NCBI GenBank assembly: GCA_013399115.1 | Contig: VXAA01003327.1 | Coordinates: 286,814 to 350,813 of the forward strand | From: Anseranas semipalmata | Lineage: Eukaryota > Chordata > Aves > Anseriformes > Anseranatidae | DNA length: 64,000 bases | Reading direction: 5' to 3' | In this document: positions 37,401 to 50,629 of the stretch, in pieces | How the letters are laid out: each line of letters opens with the position of its first letter | Position numbering within the stretch: the stretch's first letter is position 1 | The notes under the pieces: generated by a model | Database searches by the model: none | What the model was told of the DNA's origin: nothing | Seen by the model: only the letters and a program-made list of their open reading frames with translations | Program-made: the position numbers and the translations under genes

Positions 37401-40400
37401 CATCTCGTATGTATTCAGCTCTTTTGGTAAAACTCATTATTTCTTTTGTAATTCCCTAAAGTGGTTTAATACATTTTGATACCTGTTTCTTTGCATAGTC
37501 CGGTGCCTTTGCTGTTACTGTAGTAGATTATTTTATCACCATCATCAACAAGTACAACAAAGGCAAAGGAAAAGGTATTTGTCTGGATTACCTTTCAAAT
37601 TTTTGAACAAACATTTTCTCAGTGAACCATTTCAGATATCCTCCAAACACCACAGCCTTTTACAAGTTCAGACTTCCAATTAAGATCATGCTAGGAATGC
37701 AATCAAGGATCTCAGCACTCAGAAGTTAATTATCTCCTCAGGCTAAGTCATAAACATACTTGTTTTGTTTTTGTCCACTTCTTCTAATGATATAATGTAT
37801 TTGGAAGATACAGATTTTGTCAGTTGTTATCAAGAGGGCCTATGGTGAGGCTGTGGGAGCTTTTGTCACTACTGAAATGCAGCAAAAGCTAAACTGTTTC
37901 TGTGAATTAACAACACTGGGTACTATCTGTCCAAAATTACCCACAGACTGCCACACCACATAAAGCTCAAAGATTGTTACAGATCTTCTCTGCATGTTCA
38001 GCCAACTTATTCATCCCCAAAATTGGCTGGATTTGAGCCATACATATACACATGCTCAATATAAGTGCTCTAAGAGAGATGATTTAGACTGATCTCATGG
38101 AAAGCTGAACAAGGCCGAAGGTAAAAAACTGAATAATTCTTTCCATCCCAGATCAAATGGCTGTCTGATTCACAAGGGCCAAAAACCTTTCTGGCCATCC
38201 AAAAGCAATGGCAGTATTTGAAACTTCCAAGTTATTCCAACTCAAATTTGGATTAACTGCCCCAGAGTCTTCTAATTACCAGATGGTTCTGCTAATGCCC
38301 ACCTGAGAAAATGTGTGATTTGGGTGGCTCACATGTATAATATGTTCTGCAGCCAAAAGGTAATGGTTGAGAGCAATGTATCTACTGTCAACATTTCTGG
38401 GTTTTAGATGCATTTACCTCTAAGAATAGTTATGGACTGATGCTAGGCATCACCTTCTAAATTCACTGTAATTCCTAGGAATTCATCACAAATATAACAT
38501 ACAGATATAAGATACAGTTTTCAGGAGGGATATTTAGCCTTTCAGCTTCCACTTTCTGAAGGTGCACATAAACTCTATTTGGCCATTTCTTATATCTACA
38601 TTTTCAGCTCAGTGCTGGTCTGAGTCTGGTCACAAGATCAGACTCACGCAAAATCAGTATTATAAATCTTCACAAAAACCTTAAGCAGCCATCTCGGCAT
38701 AAAGTGTGGATCCGTCTGCGGATAGAGATTGATATTTGGTGTTTGCTACCCAATCCACAGGCACAGGAGCAAACGCAGACCCTATCGAGCAGGCCAAAAC
38801 TGCACATGTTCTGCACTAGCAGCAGGGGTGGGATGAGTGCATCCAAACAGAAGAAACTGAGCTCTGTTCTTCCAGAACACAGCATGAATTAGCTGAACTT
38901 TAGCTACAGCCTGTTTTGTAGCCAGTCTATAAGCAGCAACACGGACTAGTCATAGGAGATAGCACACTCGTGAGTCCTTCTTAACTTTGTATTGCAGACA
39001 TATCCAATTGGTTTTGAGTAACATAGCAGGTAACTTATTTCAACAGTAGGACAAATAATATGGTAGAAACTGCTCAGGAGCCATATTAGCAGCCAACACA
39101 ACACAAACTGTAATGGCATCTGAAAAAGCTTCAGGCAAAGCATAGCAGGCCCACAACAGCCAGCTAGTGAATATCTCCCAGTGACCAGCATCCGTAAAGG
39201 AGTGAACCGATGACAAATAAATAATTATCATTATTTCTTGTTTTCTGCTAACTATGAAAGCATTGCTCTGCAGCACTGCTTGCTTACCTTTGTAGACTGC
39301 CAGTGCTGCAGGTGAACAGTGCTTCATTATGGCACACTATAATGTGGATAGTACTTGTTACTCACTGTTTTGCATGGCAAAGTTTCTATGGGGGAAAAAC
39401 ATTCCATATGAAGAAATAGTGAGAATTCACATTTTTACATTCACCATTTCATATGCTCTTTGTGGTCTAGCACTTTATATCCATCGGAGATTGTATCCTG
39501 AAAATCTGCCAGAAAAGATCCCATTTGATTTTGTAACTTGAGACTGATATACACAACCATTCAGTACCAGTAAATAGAATACAGTATCTGGGAACGTGAT
39601 GTAGCAATAGAATTTATAACAGCTTCAAAATTAAGGAAAGCACTTGGGGAGAGCTGCGAAGGTCTGCGCTCTATTCTAAATGTTAATCCATGTGGTCCCA
39701 CTCAATGCACAGAGCAGAATGAATACACTGCTGGTATAAACAAACATGACCATACTGAGAAGTTGCATCCACAAATGCCAGCAGTGACTTTGGGCCAACT
39801 TGCCTACATGCCTTGTGTTCCTACTTTCAGATTTATTTTTTGCAGCAGTCAATGGTATCAAGATTCATTTTATTTTACCACCCTTTGTTTTCTGGACATT
39901 TAAGAGTCATGGTCCAGATCCAGCAAATGGACACATTTTCTGTCCCAGGTCTGAAAGTTAAATTTTCAGGTCTTGCTTGACCTTGTAAGATCTCGCAAGA
40001 TCTTGTTGTCTGTTTTCTGCACAAGAGAGGGTTAAGCTCCTGGACTGGGAGCTACAACAAACAGCAGCCTGGAGCTGACATGGATGAGAATTGGCAAGCA
40101 CAAGAGTGTCTGAAACTTTTTCTCTGACTTGAACATAAAGGTAGAGTCTGCAGCAAGACATCTTTGTGAAATATAGCTAAAGCAGTCTGTTCTTGCTTAC
40201 CTCAAAAGGAGATGGGGACTAAATTCACAAGGAAATATCTTTTGGTTGGTAGTTGGACATTATGGGTAAGGAGCACTTGTGGATGAAGGGGCAGCCCTGG
40301 ATGTTAGAGATGCTCTGAACCCTCCATCCCCAAAGTCCAGGAGAGCAGTGTGATTATGGGAAATACTGAGGGAAACTTACTCTGCCTCTCTAGTAGAAGT

Positions 40401-43400
40401 GCCACTTTGCAGACAAGAAAACAAACTACGAGGATTAGAATGGAAAGATGAAAAAAGAGAACCTGCTTTTATAGTCTTAAAGGTATTTAGATATTTTCTC
40501 ATTAAACATTAGAAATAATCCAGAATCAAACATTTGAATCTTGAGATTCCCACTTCCCTGAAGACATCACAAACAATTAGTCTATTATATCTAGGCACAA
40601 TATAACACCGCCTCCAAAGCCTCAGCTGAATTCAGGGTAGTCCAAATGAACACAGTAAAAATTAGCATAAGCATGTCTTTTTTTCTGGATCCTAGAAATC
40701 TGAGGAAGAAACTCCCAGTGGGACCACCCCAAGAACTGCAGTGAGGGATTGCATGACTCATTTTCCTAAGCACAAGTATCTAAATTTTACATAGAAATTA
40801 TTTTAGACTTCTTTTTGTTTTCTTTGTTGTTCTGGTCCCCTATCCAGTGCACTTAAATGAGTGCAGCTTTCTTTGTATTAATACAAGTACTTTCCTAGTG
40901 TAACATGGAAATATTTTATCCTTTTGTGTGTGTGTGCGCTTATGCTTACTGCCAGAAAATTCACATTTGGATTACAATTGCATAGATAAAGTTGCCAAAC
41001 TCTTCTATGATAAACTGTAGTCCAAATTCCTTCTTCTTTGGGGTGTGTGTGTGTGTCTCATTTGTATCTGTTCTTGTGCCCCACAGCATGTCCAAGGCCA
41101 GAGGGAAAGAGACTCTGGATCTTAAAATGTGAGTCACAACTCTCCCAATCCAAAGGGCAAGAACTGTTTCAGTAAAAGAGTTGTCTGTGAGGCCTGAGAA
41201 GAGAACAAATAACCCCAATGTGTAAGTGCAAGTTTTATTTTGGGCTGGAATATATTTATGTATTTATTTTGGCTGTCTCAGGGAAGAATTTCTGAAGCAT
41301 GCTGGAATTTTGTAAAGATGCAAGAGTGGCTTTCATGTTTGCAGTGTTAAGCTGCCAACAAGCAGAAGCAATGTAAGCAATTGCACCGGTCTCTGAAATC
41401 TTTTATTCTTTTCCTGTACTCTCAACGATGTCCCAAGAATGCTCCAAAAGATTTTCACTTGCAGCATTGGAAAATTTACCACAATTTAACCACTTGAATT
41501 AAAGAAGAGTGTCTCTTAACTGGTAGCAAACCTAACTTTGCTGTTGCCTTTTTCCACAAGACAACAAGCCCATTACACGTTGTGTAGTACTTTAACAAAG
41601 CACTTGATTCTGCACATCAAAACTCAAACAGCAGCAGCAAAATAATGTATATTTAGAAAGTACTCACAGATAGAGAAACAGACATATATATGCCTGACAC
41701 ACTAAGTGAGATATCACAAATTATTTACGGTGTTTTTAGCACATTCTTCACAAATAGATTTTGTCAATGAACCAGAAGAAAATATCATTGCAAAAGTCTT
41801 TATTGATTATATAAAAAGCTGAGGAGTGTCTGAATTATAATAGCAGGTCATCAGTGCTGAGTCAGTAATGTTATAGGTCTGATGTGGTCAAACAACCTGT
41901 ACTGTATCACAGCAAAGCATAATCCATCTGGGACCTCAAAGTGAGGACTGCACATGTGAACTGTGGGACCACACCTGGAAAGAACGGTGATTACCAAAAG
42001 GTCATGACTAGTACATGGAGATAACAAAGTAGACACAACACTGATCAAAGATGTACCAACACCTGTCAACTGCTCTCTTCTGGCCAAAATTCTCTTCCAA
42101 GACCTGAAAATAAATTATTTTAATGAGAATTTTTAAAAATGCAGTCTACACTTATTTAGTGAAAGATAATGTAAAGAAGCAATTGGATCTCTGTGTAAGA
42201 ATACCAACACAAGAAGATAACAGATATGTGCCTATCCTTTTAATGCTGTATTTTTTAAGACCAAAAAAAAAATCCAGAGTCTGTAGGCTGAAGCAAGAAA
42301 CAATTAATAAAAAGTAAGTTGCGCATTTTTAGTAATAGGAGAATTAAAAACTGGAGCAATTTACCAACGAACTTTCCATATTCAGGAATCCTTTGAAGAA
42401 GACAAGATATCTTTTCAGAAGTTATGAATTTGGTATTAAGTTACTCATTCTAATAAAAAGTAATGTGTGCATTTCTGCAGCTGTTGTAATGCAGGTGATC
42501 AGAAAGGTCTCTTTTCCCTTAGAATTGATTGATGCATTACTCAGAGGCTGGTTCTTAAGTAGCTTGGGTCTATTAATGAAATCCCTCTGATCGCAGAACA
42601 GCATTAACACAAAGCAAAACACACAGATGGATTTGGATTTCCTTACATTAGCCTTAATAAGCCACTGGTAGCAGTGTCATCTGTTCTTCCAGTCATTTGA
42701 TGGTTATTATTGGGTTTTCAAAGCCATGTCAGTTTTAGGTACCCATTGACTTTCAACTTACACTGTCTGCACTGCTTACAGACCTCATCAACATGAAATG
42801 AACCTCTGGCTGGACCACGGCTGTTCTTTTCAAGAGTTAACTTCAGCAAATTGGTTACATAATTAGAGCTACAACTTGCCTCATTACAAACAAGCAATGA
42901 AAACTTTAATCCTCACTCATCCAAAGAATCAAAGTGTGGAAGCTCTAAATCTTGTCTGAAATGGCAGATTAGAACAAACCTTGACAGTGCTAAATGGAGA
43001 CAGGGAACTATTTTGGAAGACTTGTAAGATAAATTGATCATGCATGACTCCATTTCTGCCTTAGGGCCAATGTTGATGAACGCTAAAAATGCTGCTGTAG
43101 AGGAAAAAAAAAAAAAAGAGAGAGAGAGAGAGAAATAGATATTTCTCTGCATTAATTTATTCTAGACTTCCTATAATTAGAAGAAATTATTGTTGTGTGA
43201 TATTCATTCATCTCATTAGGCAGTTTAAGAAGAAACAAATTCATCCTTTCTGAAGAGAATCATGTTTTTCTGAAGGTGGTAAAAATTTCTCAGGCTCCAT
43301 TGTAAGAATTAAAGTGTTTATAATCTTTTTTTTTTTTCAAAGCAGATAACAGTCTGTTATAAAACTGTACCTTAAGCATAAATAAGATGCAGTTGCGGGG

Positions 43401-43525
43401 CTTTGGGCTCTTTCAGTCCCCACTCTTTACACAAAAGATATGTCTTTCTGAAGTAGCATTTCCTCAGCACCGTGCATGCTTTTTGCTCCTAGATCTCTTG
43501 CCTAGTGACCAGGAGGGGGAAAAAA
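34440..43525. other. Long repeat-poor sequence, no gene seen
   Basis: About 9 kb with few simple repeats: short T-runs near 35680-35708, a 10-bp palindrome CAAGATCTTG at 39996-40005, a short GT run at 41043-41056, and a poly-A tract joined to a GA run at 43104-43134. The longest frame (124 codons, minus, 36527-36901) is unrecognised. A stretch at 39283-39316 reads on the minus strand as a possible mini-exon with a consensus-like donor (AAAG/GTAAGC), but it has no other support. Low repeat content would suit conserved noncoding elements, which cannot be tested from one sequence. Confidence 0.45.
43104..43134. repeat. Poly-A plus (GA)n
   Basis: Fourteen A followed by about eight GA units. Confidence 0.95.
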
Positions 43526-43529
43526 TCAA

Positions 43530-43691
43530 GAATCACAGAATCATTTAGGTTGGAAGAGACATCCAAGATCACCTAGTCCAACCTATAATCAACCAACCTT
43601 ACTTAAACCAATCAACAACTTACTTACAACCAACCAACCTTACTCCCTACCCAAATCTGTTACTGAGGGTGCCACCACTGCTCTGTGTGGT
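43530..43691 (-). mobile_element. CR1 LINE, short 3'-end copy
   Basis: On the plus strand it begins AATCACAGAATCATTTAGG, the reverse complement of the avian CR1 3' terminus (ATTCTGTGATT-type octamer). It continues with 'TTGGAAGAGACATCCAAGATC' in shortened form and 'TAGTCCAACC'. The interior then becomes a degenerate series of CAACC/AACCTTA words (43588-43650) before returning to a CR1-like 'GCCACCACTGCTCTGTG'. About 160 bp survive, truncated at the 5' end as is usual for CR1. It carries no coding potential. Confidence 0.75.
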
Positions 43692-43807
43692 ACATACTGC
43701 AAAAAGAGTAGGAATGGTTGATTCAGGAGTCTCAGTCTAGAGAGAAAATAATTCTGTCAGAGACAGAAGCTGACCCTTAAGCTGATACAGGAAGAAAAAT
43801 ATTTTTT

Positions 43808-43853
43808 CCTTCCTTTCCTCCCTCCCCATTCTCCCTCCCTCCCTCCCTCCCTC
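43808..43853. repeat. (CCTT)n/(CCCT)n pyrimidine repeat
   Basis: Short TTCC units grade into CCCT units, about 46 bp on the plus strand. Confidence 0.9.
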
Positions 43854-43859
43854 ATGTAC

Positions 43860-44948
43860 CACACAATTCAGTTCCTATGGTCTTAGATGCTCACTTGCTG
43901 TAAATCAGTTACAATAGTCCATAAACTATGTCAAACTAAGCTAGAATTACAGTCTACCATATGCCATAGACGGATTGTTTTTAAACGTACTGATTTGGGG
44001 GAAGAGTAGGTGTCCTGCAGAGCTGCAGTATCCAAGACAATAAACAAGTAATCATTCAAGGGAAGTCTCTGGACTTCCTGAAGGGTGGGGCAGTTCCAGG
44101 CAGCTAAGCAAAAGCCCTTCTTCAGTCTCTGCTCTTCAGTCACTCCAATGAAGGACCTTTGTTTAGATGGTCCATCACCTCTTCACCCTTCTGGAGGAAG
44201 TGGATGGAGTGGTAGCATCCTTTCCTACCATCTCCCAAGAGAAATGCCTCTAAATTTCTCCGTCTGTTCAGAATGAGTTCTGCTTTAATCTACTGGCTTG
44301 CCCTTCTTTGCTATAAAGTAATCAGTCACTTTTCCAAGTCTTTAAACATCTCCTACAACCTGTGAAAGCAGGGTGTTGTGTTTTCTTATGATTTGTTTTG
44401 GGGCTTTTTACTCTGAATAAACAGAACAGCTAAGATTATGTTTCAGCTGAACTGCGAAGTATATTTTCATAATCTAGGGGCAGAAAAAAATGCAGTACAG
44501 GCAGTATTTGATGTCTATGTGGTATCCAAGCCTTCAGAAATTCTGTGTGTGTGTATTGCAATTATAGCCCAAGCAGGCTGTTCTCCTGAGTGTGAATCCC
44601 TTATAGGCTACTGTCCTGTTTGCCTCACTTGTCATCTCAAGCCAGAATTGAGCCACATGGCTTGGGATAAAGAGTGCTTAGATAGATATGAAAAAAACAT
44701 GCCTCTCAGATGTTATGAAACAGTCTTTTTTTCTTTTCCTTTTTTTTTTCAGAGAAACAGCCAGAATAAGATCAGATTAGTGTACTGTTATGATCCCCCT
44801 ATCTTTTGTTCTCTTGCTCTGATGTGAGCGCAAAGCCAGGCTGATGATTGTATCAAAAGTACAGGCCCTCTGCTTTATAACAAATCTCTCTTTGTTTTTC
44901 TATGTCTGTGTGCCTGTTTGTGTGCACACTAGAAGCTATTTTTTGTTA
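43860..44948. other. Spacer between two CR1 copies, no gene seen
   Basis: Unique sequence between the two minus-strand CR1 copies. A plus-strand frame of 129 codons (44438-44827) contains several Cys residues but no spacing I can link to a known zinc-binding family, and it ends in a T-rich low-complexity run. I regard it as chance. Confidence 0.5.
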
Positions 44949-44949
44949 G

Positions 44950-45578
44950 AATCATAGAATATCCTGATTTGGAAGCGACCCACAAGGATCATTGGGTCCA
45001 ACTTCTGGCTCCACACAGGACTGCCCAAAAATCGGACCATATGTCTGAGAGCATTGTCCAAACGCTTCTTGAACTCCGGCAGGCTCGGTGCCGTGACCAC
45101 TGCCCTTGGGAGCCTGTGCCAGTGCCCGACCGCTCTCTCAGTGAAGAACCTTTTCCTAATATCCAACCTGAACCTCCCCTGTCACAGCTCCATGCCGCTC
45201 CCTTGGGTCCTGTCGCTGTCACCAGAGAGCAGAGATCAGCGACTGCCCCTCTGCTCTCCTCGTGAGGAAGCTGCAGGCCGCCATGAGGCCTCCCCTCAGT
45301 CTGCTCTTCTCCAGGCTAAACAAAGTGACCTCAGCCACTCCTCATATGTCTTCCCCTCTATACCCTTCACCATCTTTGTCGCCCTCCTTTGAACACTCTC
45401 TAAATTATTTCATGTCTTATTTTGTGGCATCCAAAACTGCATACAGTGCTCGAGGTGAGGCCGCACCAGTATGGAGTGTAGCGGGACAATCACTTCCCCT
45501 GGCTAGCAGTGCTGTGCTTGATGTACCCCCAGGATATGGTTGGCCTTCCTGGCTGCCAGAGCACACTGTTGACTCATA
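44950..45578 (-). mobile_element. CR1 LINE, 5'-truncated younger copy
   Basis: Reading from its 3' end on the plus strand: AATCATAGAAT (terminal octamer repeat), 'ATTGGGTCCAACTTCTGGCT', 'CTTGAACTCCGGCAGGC', 'AAGAACCTTTTCCTAATATC', 'CTTCTCCAGGCTAAACA', 'ACAGTGCTCGAGGTGAGGCC' and 'CTTCCTGGCTGCCAGAGCA'. These match in order the chicken-type CR1 3' region with few gaps. The copy stops abruptly at about 45578, so about 630 bp of a roughly 4.5-kb element remains, the usual 5' truncation. It is much better conserved than the other CR1 fragments here and is the strongest taxonomic marker in the window. Confidence 0.95.
44967..45178 (-). pseudogene. C-terminal remnant of the CR1 ORF2 protein
   Basis: CR1 ORF2 encodes an apurinic endonuclease and reverse transcriptase that copies CR1 RNA at nicked DNA. 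Only the tail past the catalytic domain is left here. Translated on the minus strand it contains, in order, RFRLDIRKRFFTERAVGHW, HRLPRAVVTAPSLPEFKKRL and DNALRHM, the standard end of CR1 ORF2 proteins. The frame stays open about 75 codons but has no start of its own and lacks the endonuclease and polymerase parts, so it is a dead fragment inside the truncated element. The upstream half of the element has lost its frame. Confidence 0.85.
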
Positions 45579-46134
45579 ATCATAGTTTTCACTTTGTTTC
45601 CAGTCATTTGTTGGCTGTTCCAAAGCAAATGGTATGTGGCGTACAAAATATATTTCAAGATAGTTCTAAATACTCATTATATGCAAAATTCCTAGTGGAA
45701 AGCAATGTGGATGTTTAGGGTATTACAAAGACAATTTAAGAGTCACCTTTTCATTAAAGCCTGGAAAATTTCCTTGAAAAAAGAGCAACAGTCAATATAC
45801 CCTGGAAATCTACATCTAGAAATGAGGCAGTGTTATGAGCTCTACTCCTAGTTCTGATCTATCATGAAGCTCACATCTGAGGTGGTCCAGGGTATTCCCA
45901 GTAAAACTTGGCTACCTTCCTCAGTTCACCCACCCCTAGACACCAGGATTCATAATTACTTACTAAGTTGCATCTTTCCCGTTTCCCTTGATAAATTTTT
46001 GGTTCAAGGACATTTCTACTTTCTGATCAAACCTGCTGATCCTTTTAATTTTTCTGCTTCCAAGTGTATTTCTTTCAAAGGACCTAGAAAACAGGAGACA
46101 CTACTAAAATAGGAATACTAGCAAAATATATGAC

Positions 46135-46168
46135 AAAAAAAAAAAAAAAAAAGAAGAAGAAGAAGAAG
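46135..46168. repeat. Poly-A plus (GAA)n
   Basis: An A-run of about 18 leads into five to six AAG/GAA units. Confidence 0.95.
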
Positions 46169-47820
46169 CCAACAGGAGACAGTTCTGATATGTTTGTTCA
46201 CTTGCCTGGATTACCTTTATCTAATTCAGACTTTTAACAAATTTTGGTCAAAATCAAAGCTAGACATTGTAAGCTTCTTTCAGAGTCCAGAGAAAGAAAT
46301 ATTACCTATCCTAAAAAGACTAAGAGAATTGGGATGACTAAGACCCCAGTGATGTTGATTCTTCTCCATTAACTATAAAATGTGTCTTGCCCAGACCCAA
46401 ACAATTAGCTTTTTGGCATCTGATATTAAGAAAGCTAAATCCTGTCCTAACTATACTCCATTAATACACTTTGACTAGAAATCAGTATTTTCTATACAGA
46501 GGGTCTCATGTCTACTGTAACTGAATTTTAACATGGCTAATGGCCCATAGAGCGCCTGTGCTCAGCCAGGCTACAGATCACACTTGGCCACGTGCAGGAG
46601 CCTGCTCAATCACCCCACCCAAAAATCTTTGGCAAATGGCCTGAACAAGAACCCATGTTAAGATGAGAATGTGAAAGCACAGTGTGTGCAGATAAAACAC
46701 ACAACACTATCTGGAAGGCATTTCCCCAAAGCCATCCTGGTAAATAAACAAGCATCATCTGGACTAAATGGTCAGTGGGTAATTTGAAAGTTACTTTCGA
46801 AACAAAAGCAACAGCCTGAAAAGACACATTAAAAAGGCATGAAAATTTGTGGTAGTGGGGAGCTATCCTGGAGCAAGAGAAGCAGCAGGTTTGAATCTGG
46901 TTTGATGCTGCCAGAAGCTGCTCCATGGTATCACCACTCCTTCTGGTCTGGCCCAAAGCATCTTCCTCTGGGATGCCACAGGCATGACACCCTGCCAGCA
47001 AAGAAAGGACAGCCAGGGAGGCAAGTGTGGACCCCTGTGTGTGTGTACATTTGACGTGTTTGAGAGGTTTTTTCTTTTTTTGTATACGCTTTGAAGTTTC
47101 TTAGTTTCTTTACAGTTTCTTTTCCCCTTGGCTAACTTTGTTTTCTTTTTTTTTTTTTTTTAATTTTGAAAAGTGTATTATTGTCTGCAACCAGAGACAC
47201 TATGAAAAATTATCATCAAGACATCTGTTTTTACCTTTGAGTTATATTGTATCACATCACTTTGTGGTGATAGAGAGGATATTTACAGACATAGTCATGT
47301 ATATCAAAACAGGGAGAAGGTATACAACAGAAGACAACTTCCAAATCTAGAGATTTAATCTGACAGAGAGGCATAAAAAACAAACAAACAAGTGAAAAAA
47401 AAAAAAAAGAAAACAACAGGAATTGGAAGCTGGAGAACAGGAAATTCAAAGCGGAAATGTGTGCTCATTTTCAATGATTTGGGTAAATAACTGTCCAATC
47501 ATATACTTTTGTAGACTTTTTCTCCCTGGAAACCTTAAAAAAAAAAATCAATATTTCTCTATGAGGCATAGTTTAGTTCATCTTCAGGTTATTGGGCTTA
47601 ATGCAGAAACTGTGAAGTGAAATTAATGGTGCAGAGTTTTGCAGGCTGGCAGAATAGATGGTTGTAGCAGTTTTTTTAACCTCTGTGAATATTCAGAGCT
47701 GGTTTAAAAATGGAAAGTGGGGTTTGGGTACAGGTTTGGGAGGATTTTTAGGTTAAAATGAAAATATTTTGCTTTTCATTCTTGTTTTAATGTGATTATA
47801 TCTCAGTTCTCTACTGAGTC

Positions 47821-47845
47821 TTTTTTTTTTTTTTTAAAAAAAAAA
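47821..47845. repeat. T15-A10 palindromic tract
   Basis: Fifteen T directly followed by ten A form a perfect snap-back sequence without a loop. Confidence 0.95.
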
Positions 47846-48927
47846 TTTCACTCTAAAATCAGATTTTTTTTATAATTTCATTTTTCATTTGCAGTACGAA
47901 AATCTTGGGATTCTGCACTGCATGTTCTGTTTATTTCAAAAATACTAAAAAATATTATTTTTTGTAACTATATTATCCAAATTCTGTTTTCCAGTAACAG
48001 AAATAGAAATAGCCTTTGTCTCAAGGTCAGTGCAAACAAAAGGCCAAAGAAGCAAGTCTGGGTCTTTTCAAAGCAAATCCAGGCTTGGTTTCTACCTTGG
48101 TCTCATTTGATCTTAAAGTAGCAAATCCTTGCACATTAGTCAGCAGGAAATATAAGCTGTTGCACCCTACTGCAAGTCACAGCCAGCCACAGTTCGTAAG
48201 TTCAATGAAAGTTTAGCAAACATGGTGAGCAAGAGTACAGTGTGAAATAGGGACAGCCTAAGGACATAAATGGAGAAGCCTGATGAGACAAGGAAAACAC
48301 AGCTCAAGCAGAATAAAATTCCAGCACTAACATGAAAGGAAAGTGGGTTTTTTTGTTTGTTTGTTTATTTGTTTCTTTGTTGTTTTTTAAAAGTACTTGA
48401 TTTTCAGCCTATGGCTAGATTTGTATAACCAGACAGGACAGCTACCAGAAGCTCTATTTCTGAAAGAGTTTCAAGGTTTAAAGAAAGAGAGTTGGTAGTA
48501 ATTGTTTACCAGAAATAAACTGAATATTAGATGCAAGTGTAAACCACTATTAACCCAGGAATGGATCCTGTGAGTGTGTGCACCTTCTGTTTATTTTCCC
48601 TGTTACTATGTGGTTTTATAATATTTTCTGCATCTTGCTGACCTTCTCTTCTGTCTATTTTGTTTTCTTTTCTTGAATCTACCCTTCTCCCTTCCTTTCT
48701 GTCTTTGTGTTTAAAATGTTGTGATCACTAATATCAGACACAGCATTATAGGTGTTTAATTTAAATTTTGCTTTAAATCCTTAAAAAAACTGTGATAGAG
48801 TGAGAACGTGCATGCGAGACAGAATGCAGAATAACTGGGGATGTGACAACTTAGATAATTAATTAGTCCTTTTCATGTCAACAGGGGGGTGCACATATTT
48901 TGATTTTGTGCATATATTCTCATTCAC

Positions 48928-48963
48928 GCTCTCTCTCTCTCTCTTTTTTTTTTTTTTTTTTTT
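48928..48963. repeat. (CT)n plus poly-T
   Basis: Eight CT units pass directly into a T-run of about 20. Confidence 0.95.
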
Positions 48964-50629
48964 AATGCCTAGAAATGTGAAGCCTTTATTTTCATCCTGG
49001 ATTCATTGAAGTGTCTGGTCTGATTACATGGATTGAATGACGTGTGTTAGCACCCTGCTTATTAACCACTTTTCATCTGCAGCAGGTCTGTGTTAGACAC
49101 CTGTCTCAATTTTCCCATCAGATGCCTTCTGTGCAGCACTGTCATAAGAACAGCAGACAGACACCAACCCATATTTTTCAAAGGTCTTTATTATAGGAAT
49201 TATATGTAGACAAAAGACAATGCATTGGCTGTTATTCTTACTCTCTTCTTTCTTTTCCCTGTGATTAAAAATGCCCATGAATCTCCTAAATCAAAGTTTC
49301 ACTTTTCAGACCAGTTCTTGCAACTTTGAAGATACCAACAAGGTGACCAACACTGAAATTACTCCACGTGTGCATTCCTGGACAATATAAAGCCTCAGCA
49401 GGCAACAGAACTGACTTGTTCACTACATTACGATTGTGAAAACTCCTGTAGGTACCTCTGCTTAGAAAGCACTTCTGTTACACCATCAGACAGCATGTTT
49501 AGAAACATATGATGATTTGAGCAAGAGGAGTTTATGAACAAGTAAAAGGAAAATGTAGTTTAATGGCTGCATGTGGATTTGAGTCTTAGGAGATTTGGGT
49601 TCAGTGCCTAGCTGTCTGTGTCACAGGGTAAGATTTAGTTCATCTATTTTTGTCATCTAAAAGTTTTCAAAAGAAGAAAGTACCTGCAGAGCATTATTTG
49701 CCTTATCTTAAAATAAGATCCCATCACCTTCAATGTTCCTTGTCTTGTCATTCCACAGAGATTAGACTAAATCACATGATTAATAACCTTTTTTTTTTAA
49801 TGATCTCATTTCCCTGTTTTCCACTGCTGCCTCTAGAATTTAGCATATCATTCCCACCCCCAATCTGTCTCCAAAAACCTCTGGTCTATCTTTTTTCAGT
49901 CTTCTCCAACAAGCCCTTAAATCCTCGTTCCTCTTCCTTGGGACAAAAGCTATAATAAACACCAATGCACTGTGGGGCATGGAACAAAATTGCACTTAAC
50001 TTTAACATTTTTTCCTGTTGCTTTCCATTACATCCTATTCCTTTTCATTCTTCGCTTGGATTTCAACTACTCTTCTGGGGTCATGGCTTTGTCTTTCAAT
50101 GACCCTGTGTAAACCAACAGCAATGAGACAAAGCCACAGGGCTCCTGGAGCCCACCTGCCACTCACAGAGGTAGGAACATTTTTCATATTGTTTGGTATC
50201 TGCTTGCCTTTGTATGGCTTTCACCCATGTCTATGTTTTCTGAGCTCTCCTGAAATCCCTGTCTCTCTCTATTCCTTTTCCTAACAGAGAAGTCCAAGAT
50301 TTATGTATTTATTTGTATTTATTTTAATCATTTTTCTCTCAGGCTAGTTCCAAGAAAAGATGAATAAGAAAATACCAAAAGACGCAACCTCTCACAGAAA
50401 GTTTATTCACCTCCACACACAGGTTCTTTACAAAATTTCCAGAATTACCCTGGTTTTCTGGGCACTTTATCGTGTTCTGAACACTGTAGAGCATGTACAG
50501 AGTGGAGAGAGCAAATTTTGGGGTCGTATCTCCCTTTCCTCCATCTGATAATTGAAAGGACATCTGAGTGACATGGACTGTAAGACATCTTCCTGCCTGT
50601 GCAAATCATTTTTAGCAGACTTAAATGAT

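Larger units (their letters stand above)
45579..50629. other. Mostly unique sequence with A/T tracts, no gene seen
   Basis: Contains poly-A plus GAA repeat (46135-46168), poly-T (47146-47162), a 14-bp A-run (47395-47408), a T15-A10 block (47821-47845) and CT plus poly-T (48928-48963). A 131-codon minus-strand frame at 46606-47001 is unrecognised. No other transposon could be named. Confidence 0.5.

Noticed and set aside
39283..39316. Possible minus-strand mini-exon with AAAG/GTAAGC donor
   Set aside because: The pyrimidine tract before the acceptor is weak and nothing else supports a transcript.
44438..44827. Cys-containing 129-codon frame as a zinc-finger protein
   Set aside because: Cysteine spacing fits no known zinc-binding pattern and the frame runs into a T-rich low-complexity stretch.
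45009..45265. Open frames on the plus strand of the CR1 copy as genes
   Set aside because: They are antisense readings of a truncated retrotransposon.
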